Positions 16,565-25,445 of a stretch of 64,000 nucleotides of DNA are shown in pieces; positions within the stretch are counted from its first letter, which is position 1, and every line of letters begins with the position of its first letter. Under the pieces are notes generated by a model, which was not told the DNA's origin, searched no databases, and worked only from the letters and a program-made list of their open reading frames with translations. Source of the DNA: Thalassobius sp050633445. Lineage in GTDB: Bacteria > Pseudomonadota > Alphaproteobacteria > Rhodobacterales > Rhodobacteraceae. A program made the translations under genes and the position numbers. The stretch lies in NCBI GenBank assembly GCA_050633445.1, contig JBOEGN010000033.1:1-64000 (forward strand), read 5' to 3'.

Positions 16565-16623
16565 GTTTAAACCAAGCTCGTTGCAGGATGAACAAGGCTA
16601 TTCCAGTTCGCAACGCACGGCAA

Positions 16624-17274
16624 TCAACCTGCCGGGTCGCGTACCCCCGTCACTTGGTCAGCGTAAACTTCGCCGCCACCGTCCAGCACCAGCACGACCA
16701 CGCCGTTCTGATTTCGGGCCTCTCCGATACGTCCCCAGGTTTGCGCGCCGCTTGTTTCGGTCAAGTTGCCGTTCACATAGCTTTCCACATGAAAGGTAAA
16801 CAGCCCCGCAGATTGGTCTGCTCCGTCCCAGGTGGCGCTGCTGTCGCTGGGATCTATATCCATGCGATCCACTTCGGTACCGTCTTCGTTGTACACCACT
16901 ACCTGAGCACTGTCGGCATAGCTTACCGGCGAGACCAAAACCTCGACCCCCGCCTCACCATCATATTGTGCCGGCCCGGTCGAGCGCCCTTCGAGCCCGA
17001 TCCAACTGGCCAGATCAGCCACGCCTGACTGGCTGCTCAGATAGATCAGACTGTTCAGCAGCTCGTTCGTCTGCACCTGCTGTTCCAACCCCGAAAATGT
17101 CGCAAGTTGCATCGCGTATTCCGACGAATCGGTTGGATTCAGCGGGTCCTGATTTTGCATTTGAACTGTCAGCATGTTCAAAAAGGTCTCGAAATCCGAA
17201 TTGAGCACGTTATTAGATTGCGCGTTCGAGGCATTCGCAGCCAACGCAGATTGGGTTGCATCAACGGTTGTCAT
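16624..17274 (-). CDS. flgD: Flagellar hook assembly scaffold FlgD
   Basis: Caps the growing hook and is later displaced by FlgK. The 216 residues begin with an Asn/Ala-rich export region, followed by the core FLNMLTVQMQNQDPLNPTDSSEYAMQ signature region (residues about 30-55) and LATFSGLEQQVQTNELL. The C-terminal half is the Ig-like FlgD domain (VVVYNEDGTEVDR). It lies 12 bp downstream of fliK on the same strand, as is common. Confidence 0.93.
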   Translation of the reverse strand: MTTVDATQSALAANASNAQSNNVLNSDFETFLNMLTVQMQNQDPLNPTDSSEYAMQLATFSGLEQQVQTNELLNSLIYLSSQSGVADLASWIGLEGRSTGPAQYDGEAGVEVLVSPVSYADSAQVVVYNEDGTEVDRMDIDPSDSSATWDGADQSAGLFTFHVESYVNGNLTETSGAQTWGRIGEARNQNGVVVLVLDGGGEVYADQVTGVRDPAG

Positions 17275-17286
17275 TTCACGTTCCTC

Positions 17287-19110
17287 TTATAGCCTCAGGT
17301 CCAGCCCGCCCTGAGCGAGCATTTGGGTTTGGGACGTCGTTTCGGATGTTTCCATCAACTCCGCAGTCGCTTGCGGCGCATCGGTCTTGGATTGGTCCTG
17401 CTGCTGCCCATCGGAATAGTTGATATCCGCGAATCCCATATCCTGAAGATCATTCAACAGGTCGGACATGTGGCGCCGCATCAGGTCCAGCGTTTCAGGA
17501 CGCTCGGCCTGAACAACCAGCACGACGCCATTTTCAGTCTGGGTGGCCGCCAGTCGCACACGCCCCAGTTCATCCGGCGAAAGCGTGATTTCGATCTTGT
17601 CACCGCGCGCTACGGACAAATCTGCCAAATGCGGGATGATCTGCGGAACCGGGTTGGGTTTTGCGACGCTCTGCGCGGGGGGCGCCCCCTGGGTCCGTGG
17701 CGCACCAGGCTCTAGCGCCAGTGCATTTTCAATCGCTTCGGTTTCTGCAACTGCTTTGGAAAAAGCAGGCGAAGGCGCGACGTTCATCGGAGCGGCGACC
17801 GCAAGCTCTGGGCCGTTTGACATTGGCGACATCATTTGAGCAGGCGGATCCATCGCTATATTTGACCGCAACGGCGGCAGAATCTGGTCGTGAGACAATT
17901 CTGTAGGTGCGGCCGCCTGCGTGGATATTTCGGTGGCCATCGGTGGGTTTAGCTCGGCCACTTCGGGGTTCATCGGCGCGACCCATTGACTGGTTTGAAC
18001 GCCTGTTTTGGCGATCTCTGCGCCCCGAGGTGTTTCGATATTTTTCACCACTTCGACCTTGACCGGAGCGGAGCTTTGTTCAGGCTGTTGGATCGGCATC
18101 GTGCCCACTGATGTGAAGCTAGGAAGCGGACTAGATTCAGAAACTGATCGGTCGATTTGGGTTTTCAGATGATGCGAGCCAAGCGCCTGGCCAGCCTCAA
18201 CAGGTGTGGCAAATTTTTGTTTTGGTTCAATGTTTTGGACACTGATCACGGTCTCCTCTATAGGCGCGCGCGTGACCGAATCATCAAAGTGCAGGGGATT
18301 GATTTGGGTGCCCTTAATAGGCTGCTCCCGCTCTGCCACGCTTGACCCTTGAGTGGGGTCGAAAGCGACAAAATTCGACTGAGTACGAGGGGCGTCTTTC
18401 AGGGGTGGAATTTCTGCAGAAGCATTGGGCGCGGTTTCGATAGCACGCTGGGGCTGGGTGACATCTGGCGTGTCCAGCATTTCAGAGGCCACACGAGGGG
18501 TGATAGCGAGCGGTTGCACGGGGGGGTGTGAAATCTCTGCCTTAGACTCTGCATTCAAGGCACTACCATCGGGTTTTGCCAACGGCTCTCTCGCCCGGAT
18601 GTCTTGTCGAATTGGTGTCGAATTTTCCGGGCCCGGTGCTTGGTCTAGCGACGGCTGTTGCAGCGCGTAGGATGCCAGTTGCGTCATCACGTTGGGCATG
18701 GAAACCTGTGCAACGCTGCCAGAATCTCTTAGGTCGATCAACCCCGGCGCCAGTGGCGCTGCGTAGGTCGCGATCGGAGTCGAGCTGACGTTCTTCGGCA
18801 CATCTGACGAGTGCGCAGAGTTCGTAAATACGGCACCCGCACTGGCCTGGTTCCTTCTTTGTTGATCTATAGGAGTGGAAAGTGCCTCCTCGGGCTGCGT
18901 TTCCTGGACTGCGGACCCAGTCGAATCGTCGGTCTGCTCAATTTCACCATGACCCTCGGTCGTTTCGGGCTCTATCAGCTTGTCTTTCGGCACCAGCAAG
19001 GTTTCGAAAACGTCGCCGAATAGCAGCGCGTTTCCCTCTGCCACTAAAACACCCGATGCCTCGGCGGTCGCGGGTGCCCCAAGCACTGGCACAGGAAAAG
19101 CTATTTTCAT
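17287..19110 (-). CDS. fliK: Flagellar hook-length control protein FliK
   Basis: Molecular ruler that stops hook growth and switches export specificity. A 607-residue protein from ATG 19110 (an adjacent GTG at 19113 is possible). Most of it is a low-complexity Pro/Gln/Ser/Ala-rich ruler region; the conserved C-terminal domain lies at residues about 490-570 and contains LSPDELGRVRLAATQTENG and LVVQAERPETLDLMRRH, the FliK_C signature. Long, poorly conserved FliK proteins are usual. It is divergent from flgJ; the 110-bp gap between them holds a CtrA-like site. Confidence 0.9.
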   Translation of the reverse strand: MKIAFPVPVLGAPATAEASGVLVAEGNALLFGDVFETLLVPKDKLIEPETTEGHGEIEQTDDSTGSAVQETQPEEALSTPIDQQRRNQASAGAVFTNSAHSSDVPKNVSSTPIATYAAPLAPGLIDLRDSGSVAQVSMPNVMTQLASYALQQPSLDQAPGPENSTPIRQDIRAREPLAKPDGSALNAESKAEISHPPVQPLAITPRVASEMLDTPDVTQPQRAIETAPNASAEIPPLKDAPRTQSNFVAFDPTQGSSVAEREQPIKGTQINPLHFDDSVTRAPIEETVISVQNIEPKQKFATPVEAGQALGSHHLKTQIDRSVSESSPLPSFTSVGTMPIQQPEQSSAPVKVEVVKNIETPRGAEIAKTGVQTSQWVAPMNPEVAELNPPMATEISTQAAAPTELSHDQILPPLRSNIAMDPPAQMMSPMSNGPELAVAAPMNVAPSPAFSKAVAETEAIENALALEPGAPRTQGAPPAQSVAKPNPVPQIIPHLADLSVARGDKIEITLSPDELGRVRLAATQTENGVVLVVQAERPETLDLMRRHMSDLLNDLQDMGFADINYSDGQQQDQSKTDAPQATAELMETSETTSQTQMLAQGGLDLRL

Positions 19111-19158
19111 CACGCGGCTCCGAATTTCTTTCGTTACCCGGAAAATGCGCGAACGGAG

Positions 19159-19173
19159 TTACCACATCTTTAC
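19159..19173. promoter_or_regulatory. Possible CtrA site between fliK and flgJ
   Basis: TTAC-N7-TTAC, a 6-of-8 match to the CtrA consensus TTAA-N7-TTAA. It lies 48-62 bp from both the fliK and flgJ starts. It is weak alone but recurs in the other flagellar promoters of the window. Confidence 0.35.
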
Positions 19174-19220
19174 CAGTTCACTGACAAACTCGGAAAAACT
19201 GGCTCAAATTGGAGATACCC

Positions 19221-19493
19221 GTGACCGAACTGCCTCCTCTGTCCCAAATCACGCCCCAACGCACCCGCGCGCTGCGCGAGGCTGCACAGAAAATCGAGGC
19301 GTCGTTCCTATCAGAAATGCTGAAAGCCGCGGGTGTTGGCAAAGCATCCGAATCCTTTGGCGGCGGCATCGGTGAAGAGCAATTCGCTTCGTTTCTACGC
19401 GACGCCCAGGCCGAACAAATGGTGCGTGCGGGGGGGATTGGGCTGGCGGAATCATTATTTCAAGCACTGAAGGAGAAAGACGATGCAGGATAA
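19221..19493 (+). CDS. flgJ: Rod-binding protein, FlgJ N-terminal-type
   Basis: Scaffold for rod assembly. The GTG start at 19221 is preferred because GGAGA sits 5 bases upstream; an upstream TTG (19209) lacks a site. The 90 residues comprise only the rod-binding domain (KIEASFLSEMLKAAG and GEEQFASFLRDAQAEQM), with no muramidase domain. Hydrolysis of the cell wall is probably supplied by the separate transglycosylase at 33126-33809. The stop overlaps the next gene by 11 bp. Confidence 0.88.
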   Translation: MTELPPLSQITPQRTRALREAAQKIEASFLSEMLKAAGVGKASESFGGGIGEEQFASFLRDAQAEQMVRAGGIGLAESLFQALKEKDDAG

Positions 19494-19830
19494 TAAGCCC
19501 ATTTTGCAGGAACTACGCAGCCTGCTGGACGAAGAACGCCAACACTTGTTGAAAGGCGACCTGTCCAAACTGCCCGATCTGTTGGAGCGCAAACAGGTTT
19601 TGGTCGACCGCCTGGAAGACGCCGCAGAACCAGTGGACCTGCAAGCGTTACATGATCGTTTGACACGGAATCACACCTTGCTGACCAGCGCTATGGAAGG
19701 CATCCAACGTGTATCGACCCGGCTGGACACGTTGAAACGTCTGCGCAAATCGCTTGAGACTTATGACAGCAAGGGCCGGAAAAATGCGATTCCCACGACC
19801 CATGTTGGACAAGTCGAAAAGCGGGCCTAG
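19483..19830 (+). CDS. flgN: FlgN-like flagellar export chaperone
   Basis: Predicted helical chaperone of 115 residues for hook-associated proteins FlgK and FlgL. It is nearly all charged helix with heptad-like Leu spacing (LLDEERQHLLKGDLSKLPDL; LDTLKRLRKSLETYD). The family is weakly conserved, so the call leans on length, helix character and position between flgJ and the flagellin gene. The 11-bp overlap with flgJ indicates one operon. Confidence 0.7.
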   Translation: MQDNKPILQELRSLLDEERQHLLKGDLSKLPDLLERKQVLVDRLEDAAEPVDLQALHDRLTRNHTLLTSAMEGIQRVSTRLDTLKRLRKSLETYDSKGRKNAIPTTHVGQVEKRA

Positions 19831-19870
19831 ACACCAGTTTACGAAAATTCAGAATATTCAAATTGGGGAC

Positions 19871-19885
19871 TTAGCACTCTCTTAG
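19871..19885. promoter_or_regulatory. Possible CtrA site upstream of flagellin
   Basis: TTAG-N7-TTAG, a 6-of-8 match to TTAA-N7-TTAA, 150-164 bp upstream of the fliC start in a 204-bp noncoding region. The distance leaves room for a long leader. Function unproven. Confidence 0.35.
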
Positions 19886-20034
19886 TCATTGAACGCCAAA
19901 GGTGATCTCGCATCCAGATTGGATGGCACAGGACCGAAACACGGGACTGTATGGTCTGAAGGACCCTCGATCCGTCCTATGGGGGCGGGATGATCAACCG
20001 GACGCGAAAAGCGACCAAGACAAGAGGTAATGCT

Positions 20035-21261
20035 ATGTCCAGCATTCTGACCAATAATGGCGCAATGGTTGCGCTGCAAACACTGAAATCGGTGAACTCC
20101 AGCCTGGCAGACACCCAAAATCAGATTTCGACTGGCAAGGAAGTCGCCTCGGCCAAAGACAACTCGGCCGTCTGGGCAATTTCGAAGGTGATGGAATCGG
20201 ACGTGACTGGCTTCCAGGCCATTTCGGACAGCCTGTCGTTGGGTGAATCCACAGTAGCCGTCGCTGCTGAGGCATCGGAAACCATCACTGATCTGTTGAA
20301 CCAGATGAAAGAGAAGATCGTCGCGTCGCAAGAAGACAACGTCGATCGCAGCAAGATCAACGACGACGTCACTGCGCTGAAGAATCAGATCAATTCAGTC
20401 GTTTCCGCGGCGCAATTCAATGGGTTGAACCTTGTTGACGGATCGACCGCGTCGACGTCGGTTCTGGCCTCTCTGGATCGTGACAGCTCGGGTAATGTGA
20501 CCGCTTCCTCGATCACGGTGACTGCGCAAAACCTGTCCACTGGCGGTTATTCTGCCAAAGCAGTCTTTGACGCAACCAACACAGAAGGTGTGTCCGCAGA
20601 TGGCCAGGACAGCTTTGGCTTCTCGCTGGATGACAACGGCGGTACCGACGATGACGGTGTGATCGAGATCGAGCCCCATGGCACCGCCGCCTACGCAGCT
20701 GGTGACAGCATCTCGATGCGTCTGGGCGAGGTTGAAGTGAGCTACACTGTCACCTCCGAAGATATCGCTTCGACTTCGACCGCTGATGTCATTGCCGTTG
20801 GCTTGAAATCTGCAATCGAAGCCTCTGATGCGAACGTGACCGTTGACTACAACATCGCCAACACTGGCCGTCTGACCATCACAAATGATGGTGCTGACAG
20901 TCTGCATGTGTCTGGTCAGTTCACGAATGCCAACTCGGGCGGACTGGGCGCACTCGCGGCAATTGATGTCTCGACCTCCGGCGGGGCTTCCTCGGCGCTC
21001 GGAGCCATCGAGACTTTGATTGACACTTCGATCGCCGCGGCTGCATCGTTTGGTTCGTCCCAGGGACGGATCGAGACTCAGGCTGATTTCGTTTCGAACC
21101 TGACCGACGCGTTGAAATCCGGGATCGGATCGATGGTCGACGCCGATATGGAAGAGACCTCTGCGCGCCTGCAGGCTCTGCAGACCCAACAACAGTTGGC
21201 GATCCAATCGCTGTCCATCGCGAACCAGGCACCGCAGTCGATTCTGTCGCTGTTCCGTTAA
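20035..21261 (+). CDS. fliC: Flagellin
   Basis: Filament subunit, 408 residues from the ATG at 20035, which follows an AGAGGT ribosome site. The conserved D0/D1 N-terminal part (SSILTNNGAMVALQTLK, then DNSAVWAISKVMESDV) and C-terminal part (ALQTQQQLAIQSLSIANQ, ending QSILSLFR) flank a variable centre of about 200 residues (residues 130-320) rich in Ser/Thr/Asp, longer than in the shortest alphaproteobacterial flagellins. Post-transcriptional control by FlaF and FlbT, encoded directly downstream, is expected. A strong hairpin separates it from flaF. Confidence 0.95.
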   Translation: MSSILTNNGAMVALQTLKSVNSSLADTQNQISTGKEVASAKDNSAVWAISKVMESDVTGFQAISDSLSLGESTVAVAAEASETITDLLNQMKEKIVASQEDNVDRSKINDDVTALKNQINSVVSAAQFNGLNLVDGSTASTSVLASLDRDSSGNVTASSITVTAQNLSTGGYSAKAVFDATNTEGVSADGQDSFGFSLDDNGGTDDDGVIEIEPHGTAAYAAGDSISMRLGEVEVSYTVTSEDIASTSTADVIAVGLKSAIEASDANVTVDYNIANTGRLTITNDGADSLHVSGQFTNANSGGLGALAAIDVSTSGGASSALGAIETLIDTSIAAAASFGSSQGRIETQADFVSNLTDALKSGIGSMVDADMEETSARLQALQTQQQLAIQSLSIANQAPQSILSLFR

Positions 21262-21272
21262 TCGCAAAAGAT

Positions 21273-21292
21273 CGGGGCGGTGCGCCGCCCCG
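21273..21292 (+). terminator. GC-rich hairpin between fliC and flaF
   Basis: CGGGGCGG (21273-21280) pairs perfectly with CCGCCCCG (21285-21292) around TGCG, 12 bp beyond the fliC stop. No T-run follows. It could stabilise the abundant flagellin message or act as a partial terminator that lowers flaF-flbT expression. Confidence 0.6.
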
Positions 21293-21332
21293 GTCCACTC
21301 CATCAATCGATCCCCAGCGATAGGACATTACC

Positions 21333-21704
21333 GTGAACGCATTGCTTTCTGCCCGACGCGCATACGCGCAGTCGGCGGGCCCTGTTCGCACGCCTCGTGG
21401 CGTCGAATACGAGGCATTCGCCCGCATCACACGCCAATTGAAATCTGCCGGAACTACTGGTTCAATCCGACGACTGGCGCCCTCGATACACGACAATCGC
21501 CGCCTTTGGACTTTGTTGGCTACCGACGTCGCGGACCCGAACAACTCGTTACCGTCCGAGCTGCGCGCGCGCATTTTCTATCTGGCCGAATTTACACAGC
21601 AACACAGTCGAGAGGTGCTTCGCGGTAAGGCAAATGTGGATGCCCTCGTCGAAATCAATTTGTCCGTCATGCGCGGACTACGTCAAACGGAGGATGCATC
21701 ATGA
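21333..21704 (+). CDS. flaF: Flagellin synthesis regulator FlaF
   Basis: Alphaproteobacterial activator of flagellin translation/secretion that works opposite FlbT. The 123 residues start from a GTG; SARRAYAQSAGPVRTPRGVEYEAFARITRQL is split here as two recognisable stretches: SARRAYAQ and GVEYEAFARITRQL, both typical of FlaF. It overlaps flbT by 4 bp. The order fliC-flaF-flbT is the classical one for this class. Confidence 0.92.
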   Translation: MNALLSARRAYAQSAGPVRTPRGVEYEAFARITRQLKSAGTTGSIRRLAPSIHDNRRLWTLLATDVADPNNSLPSELRARIFYLAEFTQQHSREVLRGKANVDALVEINLSVMRGLRQTEDAS

Positions 21705-22105
21705 GCGGACTTGTCTTGAAACTTGGCCCCAAGGAACGGGTCCTCATCAACGGCGCAGTCGTCGAAAACGGGGATCGACGCAGCCGTGTCTCGATCCTGA
21801 CGCCGAAGGCCAACATTTTGCGCCTGCGCGACGCCATTCACCCAGAGGAGGCTACAACGCCCGTGCGACGCCTGTGCTATGCAGCTCAGCTGGTACTGTC
21901 TGGCGATACCGATCCCGATCAAACGCGTTTGCAACTGTTGCGCCGAATCGAAGAACTGAGCCGCATCCTGACGGACAGCGACAGCCGCCAAATTCTGGCC
22001 ATGGCGTCCGAAGCAATCATCGAAAACCGCTTTTACCAAGGGCTCAAAACCCTGCGCCTGTTGTTGCCTCGCGAAGACCGGTTGCTGGCTGCACGCGCAT
22101 CATGA
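21701..22105 (+). CDS. flbT: Flagellin post-transcriptional repressor FlbT
   Basis: Binds the 5' leader of flagellin mRNA and promotes its decay in Caulobacter. The 134 residues include the family pattern LVLKLGPKERVLINGAVVENGD at the N-terminus (recognised over residues 4-25) and ANILRLRDAIHPEEATTPVRR in the middle. Start ATG 21701 overlaps the flaF stop by 4 bp; its own stop overlaps the DUF1217 gene by 4 bp, giving a tightly coupled three-gene unit. Confidence 0.93.
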   Translation: MSGLVLKLGPKERVLINGAVVENGDRRSRVSILTPKANILRLRDAIHPEEATTPVRRLCYAAQLVLSGDTDPDQTRLQLLRRIEELSRILTDSDSRQILAMASEAIIENRFYQGLKTLRLLLPREDRLLAARAS

Positions 22106-22887
22106 GCTTTCAACCCATCATTCCGGCGACGGGCCTGGTGGGCTGGCGTTTTCTGGAACGCAGCTTTGACACGCAGACCAAGATCTTCCAGGCCGACAGT
22201 GTCATGACCCGCGATACCGAATATTTCGAGGCTCATATCGGGACGGTGGAAACAGCCGAAGATTTGGTATCAGATCGTCGACTTCTGAGCGTGGCGCTCG
22301 GAGCATTCGGGTTGGACGCAGATCTGGACAACCGCTTCTTTATCAAGAAGATTTTGGAAGAAGGGACCATTGATCCGGCTGCGCTTGCGAATAAGATGTC
22401 AGACAGCCGGTATCAGGATCTGGCCGAGGCTTTCGGCTTTGATCTTGGCGTTCCAAATTCCAAACTGTCCACCTTTGCCGGCGAGATCATCGAAGGCTAT
22501 CGCGCCCGTCAGTTCGAGGTGGCGGTAGGCGATCAGGACGAAAGCATGCGGTTTGCGCTGAACGCCAAACGAGAGCTGGCGGAATTGGCAGAAAGTGACG
22601 AAAGCGACCGAACGCGTTGGTTCAAAATCATGGGAAACGAACCCCTACGTCAGGTTATGGAGGGCGCGCTTGGCCTGCCGGACAGTTTTTCGCAAATCGA
22701 TCTGGACCAACAATTGACCGTCTTTACCGAAAGAAGCGAACAACAACTGGGATTGAATAGCCTAGACGAGCTCGCAAACCCAGAGGCGCTTGATCAATTG
22801 ATCGAGCGATATTTGCTGCGCAGCGAGGCCGCGTCAGTTCAAGTTAGCAGCGCCGCGTCAATCGCGCTGACGCTGCTGCAAAGCTGA
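22102..22887 (+). CDS. DUF1217 flagellar-locus protein
   Basis: Uncharacterised family found in alphaproteobacterial flagellar clusters. 261 residues from ATG 22102, which overlaps the flbT stop by 4 bp. It begins MSFQPIIPATGLVGWRFLER and is predicted helical, with repeated acidic segments such as LLSVALGAFGLDADLDNRFF and AEAFGFDLG that look like two related copies of a helical unit. No membrane segment or signal. Its last 30 bp overlap the converging fliI end. A structural or export role is likely from context only. Confidence 0.82.
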   Translation: MSFQPIIPATGLVGWRFLERSFDTQTKIFQADSVMTRDTEYFEAHIGTVETAEDLVSDRRLLSVALGAFGLDADLDNRFFIKKILEEGTIDPAALANKMSDSRYQDLAEAFGFDLGVPNSKLSTFAGEIIEGYRARQFEVAVGDQDESMRFALNAKRELAELAESDESDRTRWFKIMGNEPLRQVMEGALGLPDSFSQIDLDQQLTVFTERSEQQLGLNSLDELANPEALDQLIERYLLRSEAASVQVSSAASIALTLLQS

Positions 22888-24255
22888 TGCCCCACTATGC
22901 TGAGATGTACCAGCGACAGCGGCACGTCCTGCGGCTTTTGCTCTGCGCAGCAACAAGGACAATTGAGCAAAATTCGTTTTGATGTCTTTACCGTCAGATT
23001 GACCAACAAAGGCGTCCAAGTCTTCCCAAATTGCAACCGCGCGATCCAATGTTTCGTCGCTGCCGGGGGCGTACAATCCAGAGCGGACCATCATTTCCGA
23101 TCGCTCGTAAGTGCCTAGTAAATGCCGTGCTTCCAGAATCAGGGCGTTTTCGTCGTCACTGGCTGCAGCTGGCAAACTGCGCGACACCGAGCGCAACATG
23201 TTGATCGCCGGATAGCGCCCTCTTTCCGCTATTTCGCGATCCAAAATGATATGCCCGTCCAAAACACCGCGTAGAATATCCGCGATTGGTTCGTCCATAT
23301 CGGACCCGGCGACCAGGACACTAAACACGCCCGTTATGTCGCCAGCACCCTCTTCACCGGGACCTGCCCGTTCGCACAAGGACATGATCAAATGGGCCGT
23401 AGAGGGGGGAAATCCGCGCAGCGCAGGCGCCTCTCCGGCAGCGACAGACACTTCGCGATGCGCCTCGGCGAAACGCGTGATGGAATCTGCCAGGAACAAA
23501 ACCTGGTGACCTTGATCCCTGAAATATTCGGCGACAGTCATCGCTGTCCAGGCGCAACGCCGGCGCGACAAGGCCGACTGATCCGATGTCGCCGCTATGA
23601 CGACCGAACGCTTCATACCCTCAGGTCCCAGAGTTTGTTCAACAAAATCACGCAGTTCACGCCCGCGCTCGCCAATCAGCGCGATCACCACAATTTCGGT
23701 TGGAACATTTCGCGCCAGATGCGCCAACAGACTGGATTTCCCGACTCCCGAGCCAGAAAAAAGCCCGACCCTTTGCCCCCGAACTAACGGAAGCATCGTG
23801 TTCATCGCGGCCAATCCGGTCTCCAATCGCCCACCCATCGCACGGCGTTTTGCAGGCAACGGCGGGGCGTTTGTCAGCGCGCGCGGCTCAAGCCCCCGCA
23901 ACAGTGGACGACCATCCAGGGGGCGCCCCTGCGGATCTATGATGCGCCCAATCCAGGCCTCAGACGGGGCGATGCTGGCAGGCGGACATAAGGACACCAT
24001 GTCGCCCAATGAGATGCCCTCGCAACTGTCGTCGGGCAGCATAACCAGTTCGCGCCCTTCAAGGCGGACAACCTCGCCATTGACGGCGGTACCTGCCTTA
24101 CGCGTCAGGATCAGCTGATCGCCGATCCGCGCGAATTGGGCCAGCCCGCGCACACGGATCATACCAGCGCTGACAGCCGACACGCGGCCAATCCTACGGG
24201 TTGCCGAGACTGACGCAATTTGTGCCCTCAGACATTCCAGTTCTGTCACAGCCAT
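22858..24255 (-). CDS. fliI: Flagellar export ATPase FliI
   Basis: Hexameric F1-like ATPase of the flagellar type III export machine. The 465 residues contain Walker A SGSGVGKSSLLAHL (about residue 168), Walker B VLFLADSITRFAEAHRE and the FPPSTAHLIMSLCERAG segment specific to export ATPases. ATG 24255 is the start. It is divergent from flgB across 84 bp and converges on DUF1217 with a 30-bp overlap. Its usual partner FliJ is not adjacent; a coiled-coil candidate lies at 28862-29239. Confidence 0.95.
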   Translation of the reverse strand: MAVTELECLRAQIASVSATRRIGRVSAVSAGMIRVRGLAQFARIGDQLILTRKAGTAVNGEVVRLEGRELVMLPDDSCEGISLGDMVSLCPPASIAPSEAWIGRIIDPQGRPLDGRPLLRGLEPRALTNAPPLPAKRRAMGGRLETGLAAMNTMLPLVRGQRVGLFSGSGVGKSSLLAHLARNVPTEIVVIALIGERGRELRDFVEQTLGPEGMKRSVVIAATSDQSALSRRRCAWTAMTVAEYFRDQGHQVLFLADSITRFAEAHREVSVAAGEAPALRGFPPSTAHLIMSLCERAGPGEEGAGDITGVFSVLVAGSDMDEPIADILRGVLDGHIILDREIAERGRYPAINMLRSVSRSLPAAASDDENALILEARHLLGTYERSEMMVRSGLYAPGSDETLDRAVAIWEDLDAFVGQSDGKDIKTNFAQLSLLLRRAKAAGRAAVAGTSQHSGASALQQRQRD

Positions 24256-24302
24256 CGTTCTCTCCGCTCATTAACTGACAACGGTTTTTAAAGGAATCAG
24301 GG

Positions 24303-24317
24303 TTAAGCCTTGATTGA
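24303..24317. promoter_or_regulatory. Possible CtrA site between fliI and flgB
   Basis: TTAA-N7-TTGA, a 7-of-8 match to the CtrA consensus, 48-62 bp upstream of fliI and 23-37 bp upstream of flgB. The position fits better with control of fliI. Confidence 0.45.
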
Positions 24318-24339
24318 AATCGACGAGGGAGAACCCCGA

Positions 24340-24714
24340 ATGTTTGCAGATCTGGATATTTTCCGAACCGCCCACTCTATGGCCGCCCATGCCGGGAAAC
24401 GGCAGGCTGTCATTGCTCAGAATATCGCGAATGCCGATACGCCGGGCTATAAACCGCTTGATATAAAGGATTTTTCGACGGTCATGGCCCAGGCCGACCT
24501 GCAGGGAAGTTTCGGGCGCGAAAACCTACGTACGACGGTTGCCACGCTCGAACCACAAATTGTTCGCGGAAGCGCAGAATCGCCAAATGGCAACGCTGTC
24601 TCGATCGAACAAGAGATGGTTAAGGCTGCCGATTCTCAACGGCAGCACAACCAGGCGCTTGCCATCTACAAATCCGCCCTTTCAGTGCTGCGCACCACCC
24701 TGGGCCGCCGATAA
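24340..24714 (+). CDS. flgB: Proximal rod protein FlgB
   Basis: Rod subunit nearest the MS ring. 124 residues from ATG 24340, which has GAGGGAGAA upstream; an in-frame upstream ATT/TTG region is not needed. The export/rod signature AVIAQNIANADTPGYKPLDIK is visible over residues 26-46, and the C-terminal helix ends SALSVLRTTLGRR. First gene of the flgB-flgC-fliE-fliQ-flgF-flgG-flgA-flgH operon. Confidence 0.93.
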   Translation: MFADLDIFRTAHSMAAHAGKRQAVIAQNIANADTPGYKPLDIKDFSTVMAQADLQGSFGRENLRTTVATLEPQIVRGSAESPNGNAVSIEQEMVKAADSQRQHNQALAIYKSALSVLRTTLGRR

Positions 24715-24726
24715 AGGAGCGATGAA

Positions 24727-25119
24727 ATGAGTGAATTTTCCAAAGCCCTTAGCCTTTCCGCCAGCGGCCTAACCGCTCAGGCAAAACGTCTGCGCCATGT
24801 GTCTGAAAACATCGCGAACGCCGATACGCCCGGCTATCACCGCAAGAATGTCAGCTTTCGCGCCGAAGAGGTTGCAGGATCGGACTTGACCCGCGTGACC
24901 ACCGGACCCGTTTCGCTGGATCGGTCTGAGCTGCGACAAATCTATGATCCCGCGCATCCGATGGCTGACGCCGGCGGGCACTATCAAGGCTCGAACGTGG
25001 ATCTGATCGTCGAGATCGCAGATGCCCGCGAGGCGCAGCGCAGTTACGAAGCGAACCTGAAGATGTTCGAACAGAGCAAGCAAATGTCCACCGCCCTTAT
25101 GGACTTGCTGCGCCGATAA
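24727..25119 (+). CDS. flgC: Proximal rod protein FlgC
   Basis: Rod subunit, 130 residues, usual length. The SENIANADTPGYHRKNV signature is at residues about 28-44, and the C-terminal SNVDLIVEIADAREAQRSYEAN segment is the flg_bbr C-terminal motif (first residues near 93). It lies 12 bp after flgB with an AGGAGCG ribosome site. Confidence 0.95.
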   Translation: MSEFSKALSLSASGLTAQAKRLRHVSENIANADTPGYHRKNVSFRAEEVAGSDLTRVTTGPVSLDRSELRQIYDPAHPMADAGGHYQGSNVDLIVEIADAREAQRSYEANLKMFEQSKQMSTALMDLLRR

Positions 25120-25154
25120 CACCGGAGAATCCGGAGGAACAAAGGAGAAACAGA

Positions 25155-25445
25155 ATGGAAATCCGATCCCCCCTAGCCGCTCAGAACTACGCGAGCGCAA
25201 AACCCGTCACAGCACCCGCGCCCGGAACTGGCAGCGCAGGCGACGCTTTGAAAGACGTCGCCAAGGATTTTGCAGCCACACTGCAAGAGGCTGAAACGAC
25301 CGCCCAAGCCGCGATGAGCGGCAACGCAGATCCCCATGCATTGGTGCAGGCGCTATCGCAAACCGAACTGGCCGTCGAAACCGCAGTCACCGTTCGCGAT
25401 AAGGTCGTCGAAGCCTACCAGGAAATCTTGCGGATGCCGGTCTAG
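25155..25445 (+). CDS. fliE: Flagellar hook-basal body adaptor FliE
   Basis: Joins the MS ring to the rod and is the first substrate to meet the export gate. The 96-residue size and the C-terminal LSQTELAVETAVTVRDKVVEAYQEILRMPV pattern (second half of the protein) are diagnostic. The start follows a GGAGAAACAG site. It overlaps the GTG of fliQ by one base. Confidence 0.93.
   Translation: MEIRSPLAAQNYASAKPVTAPAPGTGSAGDALKDVAKDFAATLQEAETTAQAAMSGNADPHALVQALSQTELAVETAVTVRDKVVEAYQEILRMPV

Noticed and set aside
19865..19890. Sigma-54 promoter (GGCAC-N5-TTGC-like) upstream of flagellin
   Set aside because: TTAGCACTCTCTTAG lacks the invariant GG and GC pairs at proper spacing; the CtrA-like reading fits better.
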